NCBI GenBank assembly: GCA_964506505.1
Contig: CAZDKY010000002.1
Coordinates: 1 to 23,407, forward strand
Direction of reading: 5' to 3'
Origin: M55B129 sp964506505
Lineage (GTDB): Bacteria > Bacillota > Dethiobacteria > DTU022
Length of the DNA: 23,407 nt
Both the position numbers and the translations under genes were made by a program. Below are positions 9,045-16,126 of the stretch, piece by piece. The notes beneath the pieces are model-generated. The model was given only the letters and a program-made list of their open reading frames with translations, ran no database searches and was not told the DNA's origin. Positions within the stretch are counted from its first letter, which is position 1. Every line of letters starts with the position of its first letter.

Positions 9045-9617
9045 TTAAAGAGCGCCTTCTTTCGGTTTCTGCAGGGGAATACCGGCCCGGCACAGGGGAC
9101 AATCGTTGGGATCATATGATTCGATAGCCATTTCCAGAAGGGCTTTTACCGGTATTCCCGGGTCAAAAAGGCCGGCAGTCCGATCAACAATCACCGCTAC
9201 CCCAACGATTTCCGCCTTCACAGCGGTCAACAGGTCAATAACTTTCTGTACTGACCCTCCCGTACTGACTGCATCTTCAACCACCAGCACTTTTTCTCCC
9301 GCTCTGAGGCTGAAACCACGGCGAAGGACCATTCGTTCTCCTTCCTTTTCGGCATAAACTGCTCTTGCTCCAAGAGCACGGGCCGTTTCATAGGACAAAA
9401 TTACACCGCCCATTGCCGGCCCAATCACCGTTTCGATGCCGCTGTTGATAAAGGGACTGGCCATCATCCGGCATACCGCAGCACTACTTTCCGGGTATTG
9501 CAACAATTTTGAACACTGCAAGAAGCGGTCACTGTGGCGCCCTGAGGTCAGCAGAAAATGGCCTTCCATGATCACCCCGCTTCTTTTTAGCAGATCAAAT
9601 ATTTCAACTTGATTCAT
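9045..9617 (-). CDS. pyrE: Orotate phosphoribosyltransferase
   Basis: This enzyme joins orotate to PRPP to give orotidine monophosphate, the fifth step of UMP synthesis. It has 190 residues. The PRPP-binding loop VLVVEDAVSTGGS lies at about residues 110-122. An N-terminal substrate segment, LLTSGRHSDRFLQCSKLLQ, and YAEKEGERMVLRRGF match the family. The C-terminus has a CPLC pair, seen in some clostridial-type PyrE proteins. ATG 9617 overlaps the end of pyrF by 14 bases. A purine-rich GGGGGGATAGG stretch inside pyrF serves as the ribosome binding region. It is the last pyrimidine gene of the operon. Confidence 0.96.
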   Translation of the reverse strand: MNQVEIFDLLKRSGVIMEGHFLLTSGRHSDRFLQCSKLLQYPESSAAVCRMMASPFINSGIETVIGPAMGGVILSYETARALGARAVYAEKEGERMVLRRGFSLRAGEKVLVVEDAVSTGGSVQKVIDLLTAVKAEIVGVAVIVDRTAGLFDPGIPVKALLEMAIESYDPNDCPLCRAGIPLQKPKEGAL

Positions 9618-10320
9618 TCAGGCCTATCCCCCCTATTTCTTCGATTATTTTCCGGGCAGCCGCATAAGGATCTTCCGCTGCTCTTACGGGGCGCCCCACC
9701 ACCAGGTAATCTCCACCGGCCCGGATCACTTCCCGCGGGGTGGCTACTCTTGATTGATCATTGTTGTCACTACCGGCCAACCTTATTCCAGGGCTGACAG
9801 TAAGAAAATCACTGCCCCCGGTCTCCTTCACCACTTTGATCTCCAGGGGGGAACAGATCACCCCGTCCAGTCCGCTTTCTGCAGCCAGGGTGGCCAGCAA
9901 CCTGGCCCTCTTTTCAGCCCCTTCCCGAAAACCCAGTTCGGAAAGCTGGCTGTCGTTCAAGCTGGTAAGAACGGTGACGGCCAGCAGCAGCGGTTTAATA
10001 TTATAATTTGCCAGCGCTTCCCGTGCAGCTGTCATCATTTTTCGCCCGCCGCCGGCGTGGATATTGATCATCCACACTCCCAGGGAAGCAGCCGCCTTCA
10101 CTGCCGCAGCGACAGTGCTGGGTATATCATGAAATTTAAGATCGAGAAAGATGCGATAATGGGAAGCCATTTGGGCTACAAAAGACGGGCCGCCGGCCAA
10201 AAAGAGCTCCAGGCCGATTTTATAAGCTGCCCCGGTATCACTCAGCCTGTCGGCCAGGATCCGGGCCTGCCGCGGATCCGGAAAATCAAGAGCGATGATC
10301 AGGCGTTCAGCAGGGTTCAT
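9604..10320 (-). CDS. pyrF: Orotidine 5'-phosphate decarboxylase
   Basis: This enzyme decarboxylates OMP to UMP, the last step of the pathway. It has 238 residues in a TIM-barrel fold. The catalytic signature DLKFHDIPSTV spans residues 60-70 and includes Asp60, Lys62 and Asp65. The N-terminal strand LIIALDFPDP and C-terminal YLVVGRPVRAAEDP (phosphate binding) are also typical. The frame could be read from 10398, but ATG 10320 starts at the family N-terminus and has AAAGGAG nine bases upstream. It overlaps pyrD by 14 bases and pyrE by 14 bases. Confidence 0.96.
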   Translation of the reverse strand: MNPAERLIIALDFPDPRQARILADRLSDTGAAYKIGLELFLAGGPSFVAQMASHYRIFLDLKFHDIPSTVAAAVKAAASLGVWMINIHAGGGRKMMTAAREALANYNIKPLLLAVTVLTSLNDSQLSELGFREGAEKRARLLATLAAESGLDGVICSPLEIKVVKETGGSDFLTVSPGIRLAGSDNNDQSRVATPREVIRAGGDYLVVGRPVRAAEDPYAAARKIIEEIGGIGLNESS

Positions 10321-11248
10321 TATCTCTGTCTCCTTTCCGGGCCGATCCCTCAATAGAAGATGGGGAAGCAATCCCTCGCTGTTGCAGGTAACCGGCAATC
10401 CCTTCCTTTACTTTATCGGGCAGGGCTGGATCATAGAAAAGGCCGCTGCCCAGGGCTACAGCCCTGGCTCCAGCCATGATGAACTGCAGAGCATCTTCCG
10501 CAGAAGTTATGCCTCCCATACCAAGGATTGGCACGTTGACGACTTCAGAAACCTGCCAGACCATTTTCAGTGCCACCGGCATGATCGCCGGTCCCGAGAG
10601 CCCACCGAAGGTATTACCCAGCACCGGCTCCACTTTCTCAATATCAATGAGCATACCCGAAAGGGTGTTGATCAGGGAAATGACATCGGCGCCTGCTTCT
10701 GCGGCAGCCCGGGCGATAAGAGTGATATCGGTAACATTGGGAGTAAGCTTAACCAGAAGCGGTAGAACGGTTTTTGCCCTCACCGCCTTGATCACTTCAG
10801 ACGTCAAAGTCGGATTTGTGCCAAAAGCCATTCCGCCTGCTTTTAGGTTGGGACAGGAGATATTCACTTCCAGCCCGTCCACGCCTGGAAGACCGTTCAG
10901 TTCACTGGCAACAGCCGCATATTCCTCCACGGTCCGGCCAATAATGTTAACGATAATTTTAGGGCCCAGTTTCCGCAAAGCAGGCAGATCATGGTCCACA
11001 AAAAACTTTAAGCCCGGGTTCTGCAACCCAATTGAATTAAGAAGGCCGGCGGCAGTTTCCACCAAACGCGGTGGTGGATTCCCCGACCATGGGTCTACAG
11101 AAATTCCCTTTACAATAATGGCACCAAGTGCACCGCAGGGTACCATTTTCGGATATTCCAACCCGCTCCCGTAGGGACCGGAAGCAGCCAGAATCGGGGT
11201 CTTCAGTTCTATACCACCCAGGTTCACCCTCAGATCAGGTTCGGCCAT
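10307..11248 (-). CDS. pyrD: Dihydroorotate dehydrogenase B, catalytic subunit
   Basis: This FMN enzyme oxidises dihydroorotate to orotate. It has 313 residues, with the class 1B hallmark Cys132 in VNISCPN as catalytic base (class 2 enzymes use serine). Lys47 in IVKGIS is the likely FMN/substrate lysine, and MGGITSAEDALQFIMAGA is the FMN phosphate site. It works with PyrK, encoded directly upstream, which passes electrons to NAD+. ATG 11248 follows AGGAGGT by eight bases, and the longer frame to 11308 runs into pyrK without family similarity. It overlaps pyrK and pyrF by 14 bases each. Confidence 0.96.
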   Translation of the reverse strand: MAEPDLRVNLGGIELKTPILAASGPYGSGLEYPKMVPCGALGAIIVKGISVDPWSGNPPPRLVETAAGLLNSIGLQNPGLKFFVDHDLPALRKLGPKIIVNIIGRTVEEYAAVASELNGLPGVDGLEVNISCPNLKAGGMAFGTNPTLTSEVIKAVRAKTVLPLLVKLTPNVTDITLIARAAAEAGADVISLINTLSGMLIDIEKVEPVLGNTFGGLSGPAIMPVALKMVWQVSEVVNVPILGMGGITSAEDALQFIMAGARAVALGSGLFYDPALPDKVKEGIAGYLQQRGIASPSSIEGSARKGDRDNEPC

Positions 11249-12011
11249 GGAGAAACACCTCCTCCACGGAAAACACGGGACCGTCACTGCAGACGCGCTG
11301 GTAACCATTTTTTGTCATTACAGCACAGCCCCGGCAGGCGCCGATGCCGCAGGCCATTCTTTCTTCCAGCGAAACCCAGGCTGCTACACCTGAATCCAGA
11401 CAGTCGCTGGCTACTATCTCAAGCATCGTCCGCGGCCCGCAGGCAAACACCGCCTCTGCCCGGGGTAGTAAGCGACGGAATAGATCTACTGCACTGCCCC
11501 GTTCTCCACGGCTGCCGTCTTCCGTTACTTCGTGTAAAACCAGGTTGGGCTGATTGATATAATCAAGTGGACAGGAAAACTGTTCACTGTTGGCCACCCC
11601 GTAAATAAAATTTAGTTCAACTTTCACAGAAGAAGCCAGAAAAATCAGGGGTGCCATTCCAATACCGCCGGCGACAAGCAGTGAACCGGCAGGGGGAACA
11701 GGAAAACCTTTCCCCAACGGTCCAAGCATTCCCAGCTTAGTCCCCGGTTCGGCTTGCGAAAGCAGGACGGTACCGATTCCGATAATCCGAAAAATTACAG
11801 TCAGCCGTCCTGCTTCCCTGTCTGCGGCAAAAACGCTGAAAGGACGCGGCAGTATTTTCTGTATCCCCGCATTGGGCGGATAAATCATCACAAACTGTCC
11901 CGGCTGCGCCTCTCCGGCCACAGAGGGAGCAAGGAAAACAAGCCGGCAGTACTGTGAACCAATGATCTCCTTTTCCAGGAGAATATATTGACCCAGGCTA
12001 GCCCTGTTCAA
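11235..12011 (-). CDS. pyrK: Dihydroorotate dehydrogenase B, electron-transfer subunit
   Basis: This FAD and [2Fe-2S] flavoprotein moves electrons from PyrD to NAD+. With TTG 12011 as start it has 258 residues. The FAD-binding RPFS motif is at 56-59, followed by a nucleotide-binding LLVAGGIGMAPLIFL segment. The cluster ligands Cys221, Cys226, Cys229 and Cys241 have the C-x4-C-x2-C-x11-C spacing of PyrK. No ATG is available near the family N-terminus. TTG 12011 leaves about six residues before the first conserved strand and gives the same 14-base overlap as the following junctions. GTG 12029 is the main alternative, and the frame stays open to 12098. Confidence 0.93.
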   Translation of the reverse strand: MNRASLGQYILLEKEIIGSQYCRLVFLAPSVAGEAQPGQFVMIYPPNAGIQKILPRPFSVFAADREAGRLTVIFRIIGIGTVLLSQAEPGTKLGMLGPLGKGFPVPPAGSLLVAGGIGMAPLIFLASSVKVELNFIYGVANSEQFSCPLDYINQPNLVLHEVTEDGSRGERGSAVDLFRRLLPRAEAVFACGPRTMLEIVASDCLDSGVAAWVSLEERMACGIGACRGCAVMTKNGYQRVCSDGPVFSVEEVFLHGRT

Positions 12012-13323
12012 TGCTTCCAGCAGGCGCACCTTCTTCCATGACAAGCCTTCCACCCACAATCGTCCATACCGGCGCCCCGGTAAGCTGCCGGCCGGCAAAA
12101 GGAGTATTGCGCGATTTTGAATACCAGGCAGCAGGGGTTACTGTGGTAATTCGCTTTGGATCAATGATAGTCACATCTGCCGCCGACCCAGGCTGCAACG
12201 TTCCGCCAGATACGTCGAGAATGCGGGCCGGAGCCAGGCTCAGCTTTTCTATCAGCAAAGGCAAGGTCAGGTTCTTGACTCGTCCGGAGGCAACCTCGTC
12301 GAGAAGCAGGGGAAGGGTTGTTTCCAGACCGGCGATACCAAAGGGAGCAAAATCGAACTCTACATCCTTGTCATCGGGATGGTGAGGAGCATGGTCCGAG
12401 GCAATAACATCAATCGTCCCGTCCAGAAGCCCCTCCCAGAGAGCCCGACGGTCTTGCTCGGAACGAAGTGGCGGATTAACCTTGGTATTGGTACTGTAAG
12501 CAGTATTTTTCACCGCCCTGTCAGTCAGCAGTAAGTGATGCGGCGTAACCTCGGCCGTTACCGGTAATCCTTCGGACTTGGCCCTGCGTACCAGTTCAAC
12601 GGAACCAGCTGTAGAAAGATGGGCTATATGCAACCGACCACCGGTCGTTTTTAATAAAAGCAGATCGCGGGCCAGCATAACCTCCTCAGCCTGTGGGGAA
12701 ATCCCACGCAGGCCGATGACGGAAGAAACTGCTCCCTCGTTCATCATTCCGCCGGCGAAAAGAGAAGGATCCTCTTCATGAACTATGATCAGGGCTCCTA
12801 TACCTGAGGCATACTGGAGGGCATTGCGCATCATCATCCCGCTTACCACAGGTTTGCCATCATCAGAGAAAGCAACTGCCCCGGCTTGTTTCATCCGTCC
12901 CATCTCAGCCATTTCTTTGCCTTCCAGGCCCCTGGTTACCGCCCCAATGGGATAAACACGGACCGCCGCCCGGGCGGCATGATCATAAACATAGCGGACA
13001 ACCGAAGAATTGTCGCAAACCGGATCGGTGTTGGCCATTGCTGCAACGGCAGTAAATCCTCCGGCGGCAGCAGCCAGTGATCCTGAAATAATATCTTCCT
13101 TATATTCCTGACCTGGATCGCGCAGATGAACATGCATATCGATTAACCCGGGGGTAACGATCAACCCATTGGCCTCTATTTTCAAAGCCCCTGAAGGCGG
13201 CTGCAAATTTTTTTCCACTTGTGCAATTAACCCCCCGCTTAGCAGAAGATCGGCTTTTTGATCAAAATTACGCGAAGGGTCAATTACTCGTCCTCCGGTT
13301 ATATAAATATCCCTGTTTATCAT
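11998..13323 (-). CDS. pyrC: Dihydroorotase
   Basis: This zinc amidohydrolase cyclises carbamoyl aspartate to dihydroorotate. It has 441 residues, the size of class I bacterial dihydroorotases. His64 and His66 in DMHVHLRDPG are metal ligands, and the lysine in GQEYKEDI is the candidate bridging carboxylated residue. IVHEEDPSLF, RLHIAHLSTAG and VIASDHAPHHPDD supply the remaining expected ligands and the catalytic Asp. ATG 13323 overlaps the pyrB stop by four bases (ATGA), so translation is coupled. The 3' end overlaps pyrK by 14 bases if TTG 12011 is the pyrK start. Confidence 0.96.
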   Translation of the reverse strand: MINRDIYITGGRVIDPSRNFDQKADLLLSGGLIAQVEKNLQPPSGALKIEANGLIVTPGLIDMHVHLRDPGQEYKEDIISGSLAAAAGGFTAVAAMANTDPVCDNSSVVRYVYDHAARAAVRVYPIGAVTRGLEGKEMAEMGRMKQAGAVAFSDDGKPVVSGMMMRNALQYASGIGALIIVHEEDPSLFAGGMMNEGAVSSVIGLRGISPQAEEVMLARDLLLLKTTGGRLHIAHLSTAGSVELVRRAKSEGLPVTAEVTPHHLLLTDRAVKNTAYSTNTKVNPPLRSEQDRRALWEGLLDGTIDVIASDHAPHHPDDKDVEFDFAPFGIAGLETTLPLLLDEVASGRVKNLTLPLLIEKLSLAPARILDVSGGTLQPGSAADVTIIDPKRITTVTPAAWYSKSRNTPFAGRQLTGAPVWTIVGGRLVMEEGAPAGSIEQG

Positions 13324-14252
13324 TCTTCTTTCGCCCCCCCCAGCAAGAGATAGAGCAGTGCCATCCGTACCGCAACGCCCCCGGTGACCTGTTTCAGGAT
13401 CACTGATCGAGACCCGTCAGCCAGTTCCGAACTGATTTCCACGCCCCTGTTCATCGGCCCGGGATGCATGATCAGAGCATCTTCCCTGGCACCGGCAATC
13501 CTCTGCGGAGTCAATCCATAAAGATCAGCGTATTCACGCAGACTGGGGAACAGACCGCTTTCCTGTCGTTCTTTCTGCAGGCGCAGGGCCATAACCACAT
13601 CGGCACCTTCAACCGCTTCTTCCACCCGGTGGTATCCTTTTACCCCCAGTCCTTCCATGTCCAGAGGCATCAGGGTCGGAGGCCCGGCTACTACCACTTC
13701 TGCACCCATTTTAGTAAGACCCCAGATGTTGGAACGGGCCACCCTACTGTGGCGGATATCCCCAACAATAACAACCTTCAGCTCTTCCAAGTGCCCCTTT
13801 TTCTCCCATATTGTAAACATATCAAGCAATCCCTGGGTAGGGTGCTCATGCATGCCATCTCCGGCATTTATCACCGAAGCCTCGACACTGCGAGCCAGGT
13901 AATGCGAAGAACCTGATACGGGGTGCCTCATAATTACACATTCAACGCCCATTACCTCAACGTTGCGTACTGTATCTTTCAAGCTTTCGCCCTTGACCAG
14001 GCTTGATGAAGAACCGGCTACACTAACCGAATCGGCACTCATGTATTTCTGGGCCAGCTCGAAACTGGCTTTGGTCCTAGTGCTCGGTTCATAGAAAAGA
14101 TTAAGAACTGATCGTCCCCGCAGGGTAGGTACTTTTTTAATTTTTCGCTGCAGTATTTCACGCATGGAACGAGCTGTATCCAGAATCAGGGTAATCTCTT
14201 CAGCAGACATCTCCTCCAGACCCAGGATATCTTTGCGTCTCAAAGTCTGCAC
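13320..14252 (-). CDS. pyrB: Aspartate carbamoyltransferase, catalytic subunit
   Basis: This enzyme makes carbamoyl aspartate from carbamoyl phosphate and aspartate, the committed step. It has 310 residues. The carbamoyl-phosphate site FYEPSTRTKASFELA has STRT at 57-60, followed by SSLVKGESLKDT, which contributes a loop to the neighbouring subunit. HEHPTQGLLDMF and, near the end, IMHPGPMNRGVEI complete the active site. The start is GTG 14252 with GGAGGT nine bases upstream. No regulatory subunit gene (pyrI) is next to it, as usual in Bacillota. Only 37 bp separate it from pyrR, with no second attenuator. Confidence 0.96.
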   Translation of the reverse strand: MQTLRRKDILGLEEMSAEEITLILDTARSMREILQRKIKKVPTLRGRSVLNLFYEPSTRTKASFELAQKYMSADSVSVAGSSSSLVKGESLKDTVRNVEVMGVECVIMRHPVSGSSHYLARSVEASVINAGDGMHEHPTQGLLDMFTIWEKKGHLEELKVVIVGDIRHSRVARSNIWGLTKMGAEVVVAGPPTLMPLDMEGLGVKGYHRVEEAVEGADVVMALRLQKERQESGLFPSLREYADLYGLTPQRIAGAREDALIMHPGPMNRGVEISSELADGSRSVILKQVTGGVAVRMALLYLLLGGAKEE

Positions 14253-14289
14253 CGGCTGTTTACCTCCTTCTAACTAATATCTGTTTCCT

Positions 14290-14841
14290 TTATCCGCCAT
14301 CCGGACCGAGGATATCAACTTGATCCTGTCCGTCAATCTCCCTTACTTTTACTTCAACCTCTTCACTACGCGAGGTTGGAACATTCTTGCCCACATAATC
14401 GGCTCTGACGGGTAGTTCCCTGTGCCCTCGGTCGATCAAAACTGCCAGCTGAATACTGGCCGGCCGGCCGAGATCAATGAGTGCATCCATCGCAGCACGT
14501 GTTGTCCGACCGGTATAAAGGACATCGTCCACCATAACTACTTGCCGGCCGTTAATGTTAAAGGGAACATCGGTCGTGTGAACCATGGGCTGATCCTGCC
14601 GCTGGGAAAGATCATCGCGATAAAGGGTAATATCGAGGATACCGATGGGGATATCGATGCTTTCAATTTCCTTGAGAAGAACTTGCAGCCTTTCCGCCAG
14701 GGGAACACCACGCTTTCGGACACCAACCAGGACTACGTTATCTATTCCCTTGTTGTGTTCGATAATTTCGTGAGCAATGCGTCGGAGGGCCTGTCGGATT
14801 GTTTTTTCATCCATGACGGTGGCCTTATGAATTAGCGCCAT
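14290..14841 (-). CDS. pyrR: PyrR, pyrimidine operon attenuation regulator / uracil phosphoribosyltransferase
   Basis: PyrR binds UMP and then a loop in pyr mRNA, favouring termination; many homologues also have uracil phosphoribosyltransferase activity. This copy has 183 residues. The PRPP-type loop VVMVDDVLYTGRT is at 101-113, LVGVRKRGVPLA near residue 40 and VLIDRGHRELPVRADYVGKN further on match the family. ATG 14841 is chosen because of an excellent GGAGGTGACAAA ribosome binding region. The frame is open to 14973, but that part is the structured leader RNA. It is the first gene of the operon it is predicted to control. Confidence 0.96.
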   Translation of the reverse strand: MALIHKATVMDEKTIRQALRRIAHEIIEHNKGIDNVVLVGVRKRGVPLAERLQVLLKEIESIDIPIGILDITLYRDDLSQRQDQPMVHTTDVPFNINGRQVVMVDDVLYTGRTTRAAMDALIDLGRPASIQLAVLIDRGHRELPVRADYVGKNVPTSRSEEVEVKVREIDGQDQVDILGPDGG

Positions 14842-14895
14842 TTTGTCACCTCCTTCCCGATCCTGGGGGAGGCAGCATGCGGAAGGAGATCCGGC

Positions 14896-14936
14896 ATATA
14901 GAAACACCGCCCGGTGTTTGCAAAAGCGGGCGGTGT
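14896..14936 (-). terminator. Attenuator terminator in the pyrR leader
   Basis: A perfect 10-base-pair GC-rich stem, ACACCGCCCG / CGGGCGGTGT (14927-14936 with 14904-14913), encloses a 13-base loop. It is followed on the minus strand by TTTCTATAT, a weak U-tract. It lies between the PyrR loop and the pyrR ribosome binding site, as expected for attenuation. Confidence 0.8.
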
Positions 14937-14990
14937 GAAAATACACCATTTCAATCGCCCCTTGCAGCCTCACAGGACTATCTTTAAAGG
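14928..14990 (-). promoter_or_regulatory. PyrR-binding loop (anti-antiterminator) and antiterminator
   Basis: The RNA-sense sequence AGTCCTGTGAGGCT (14966-14979) matches the known PyrR-binding loop consensus ARUCCNGNGAGGYU at every position. Flanking complementary CCCTTTAAA / TGCAAGGGG segments can form its stem. Just downstream GGGGC (about 14957-14961) and GGTGT (14943-14947) can pair with ACACCGCCC (14928-14936), which is the 5' arm of the terminator, so an antiterminator is possible. By the B. subtilis model, UMP-bound PyrR stabilises the loop and lets the terminator form. Confidence 0.85.
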
Positions 14991-15006
14991 GTGCTTTACT
15001 GGATTA

Positions 15007-15035
15007 AGCTTAGCATCAACGATTTCTAATGTCAA
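15007..15035 (-). promoter_or_regulatory. Sigma-A promoter of the pyr operon
   Basis: On the minus strand TTGACA (15030-15035) is followed by a 17-base spacer and TAAGCT (15007-15012). The -35 is perfect and the -10 weaker. The predicted transcription start near 15000 gives a leader of about 158 nt that contains the PyrR loop and terminator. No other -35/-10 pair of this quality was seen between lepB and pyrR. Confidence 0.75.
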
Positions 15036-15137
15036 TATGCCGGACAAAATTTTGAACACAGGGGGGTGACACAGGGGAATGGCTATTTTGTGTCGTTTAC
15101 CCACTACAGTGAGTTATGTGTAACTGCCTGTCCTATG

Positions 15138-15731
15138 TCAATAAGTGTCGATCCTGGTTAACGGGAAAAAGCGAAGGATAACCCGGCCCTGGACATTTAT
15201 CGAGGGCACGGGGCCGATCCGCCTGCTGTCACTGCTTCTTTCCCGGTTGTCACCCATTACGAAGATATGATCCTTAGGAATGATTAACTCGCTCAGAGAA
15301 GATTCGGTTCGTCCCCTGATATAATCTTCCACCAGCTTTTCACCGTTACGGTAAACCAGGCCATCTACAAATTCCAGGTGATCACCGGGCAAACCAATAA
15401 CCCTTTTTACCCAGAGATGTTTGTCCTGCCTGCCCAGGATCAGAGCAATGATAGGGCTCTCCACGATCCTGTCCCAAACGGTCCTGTTTCTGTTCACCCG
15501 GCTGTCTATGATCAGAATATCACCGTACTTCGGCTCACCGCTAAAAAGATAGGGGGTTACATAGACCAGGACCCGGTTGCCCTGCGGATCAAATGTGGGC
15601 TGCATCGAAACATCGTTAATATCATAAGTCTGGATGAGTACGACACTGATGAAAAGAGTAGCCGTAATGATAAATAGAATCTGCTTGATCCAGGAAGCAG
15701 CAACCGCCGCCACTGTTTTTTTGTCGGTCAT
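15138..15731 (-). CDS. lepB: Signal peptidase I
   Basis: This membrane-bound serine protease removes signal peptides from exported proteins. It has 197 residues, a short Gram-positive type with one N-terminal membrane helix (about 16-34). The catalytic serine is Ser42 in NDVSMQPTF, and the general base is Lys109 in WVKRVIGLPGDHLEF. The later box FVMGDNRERSSDSRRIG completes the family signature. An AAGGAAGGAG stretch precedes ATG 15731 at a rather long distance. The gene lies 32 bp after a response-regulator remnant on the same strand, and no separate promoter was found between them. Confidence 0.95.
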   Translation of the reverse strand: MTDKKTVAAVAASWIKQILFIITATLFISVVLIQTYDINDVSMQPTFDPQGNRVLVYVTPYLFSGEPKYGDILIIDSRVNRNRTVWDRIVESPIIALILGRQDKHLWVKRVIGLPGDHLEFVDGLVYRNGEKLVEDYIRGRTESSLSELIIPKDHIFVMGDNRERSSDSRRIGPVPSINVQGRVILRFFPLTRIDTY

Positions 15732-15763
15732 GTGATGCTCTTTTCTCCTTCCTTGTTTCAGAG

Positions 15764-16019
15764 TTAGTTAGGATCTACCAGTTTGTTCCGCAAAGCATAA
15801 ATATTCAGCTCAGTCCGATCCCACAGGCTCAATTTTTCCAGAAGATGGGTAATATGAGTCTTGACCGTCCGCTCGCCGATAAAATGCTCGTCGGCTATTT
15901 CCCTGTTCCCTTGCCCGGGCAATAAAGTACAACATTTCCATTTCCCCGGGGCTGATCTTTTCGCCGTCGTTGATGTCTTTTCCTCTTCCTACTTCTCGCA
16001 GCATACTGTTCACCACCAC
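15764..16019 (-). pseudogene. Response-regulator remnant: LuxR/NarL-type HTH domain, truncated and frameshifted
   Basis: The minus strand encodes most of a LuxR-type DNA-binding domain in two frames. The first frame reads RVVVNSMLREVGRG and KISPGEMEMLYFIAR (scaffold helices). The second reads GNREIADEHFIGERTVKTHI and then EKLSLWDRTELNIYALRNKL (recognition helix and dimer helix), ending in TAA at 15764. The frame changes within GC-rich runs at about 15909-15919. No receiver domain lies upstream: the frame reaches only about 16055 before the promoter of the divergent acyl-CoA synthetase gene. The first GTG is 16019. The gene is therefore probably dead, having lost its regulatory half. A single-base sequencing error could explain the frameshift but not the missing N-terminus. 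Confidence 0.75.
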
Positions 16020-16042
16020 CCGTTGCCGATAAATTTTAATTA

Positions 16043-16072
16043 GTGATAAAATAATCCAATCTATGGTAAAAT
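16043..16072 (+). promoter_or_regulatory. Possible promoter of the acyl-CoA synthetase gene
   Basis: GTGATA (16043-16048) and TAAAAT (16067-16072) are spaced by 18 bases, with TG one base upstream of the second hexamer (extended -10). An alternative pair, TTGCCG at 16023 with TAAAAT 18 bases later, lies just upstream. The AT-rich block 16028-16080 is the only non-coding space before the gene. Confidence 0.4.
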
Positions 16073-16126
16073 TAAAAGAAGAATGTCAGGATTATAGCTC
16101 CGGCTTAAAGCAGAGGAGGCATCTTT

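Noticed and set aside
8995..9102. N-terminal extension of Tex by 36 residues
   Set aside because: It overlaps the end of pyrE, has no Tex similarity, and ATG 8994 has a well-spaced AAGGA site.
10476..11174. Long plus-strand open frame (232 codons) opposite pyrD
   Set aside because: It is antisense to a fully conserved pyrD, has Ser/Pro/Arg-rich composition typical of a reverse-frame shadow, and lacks a ribosome binding site.
14842..14973. N-terminal extension of PyrR through the leader
   Set aside because: These bases form the attenuator hairpin and PyrR-loop region, and the true start has a near-perfect GGAGGTGA site.
15060..15137. Terminator after lepB
   Set aside because: The only hairpin seen (ACTCAC / GTGGGT around a TGTA loop) has six pairs with one G-T and no following T-tract.
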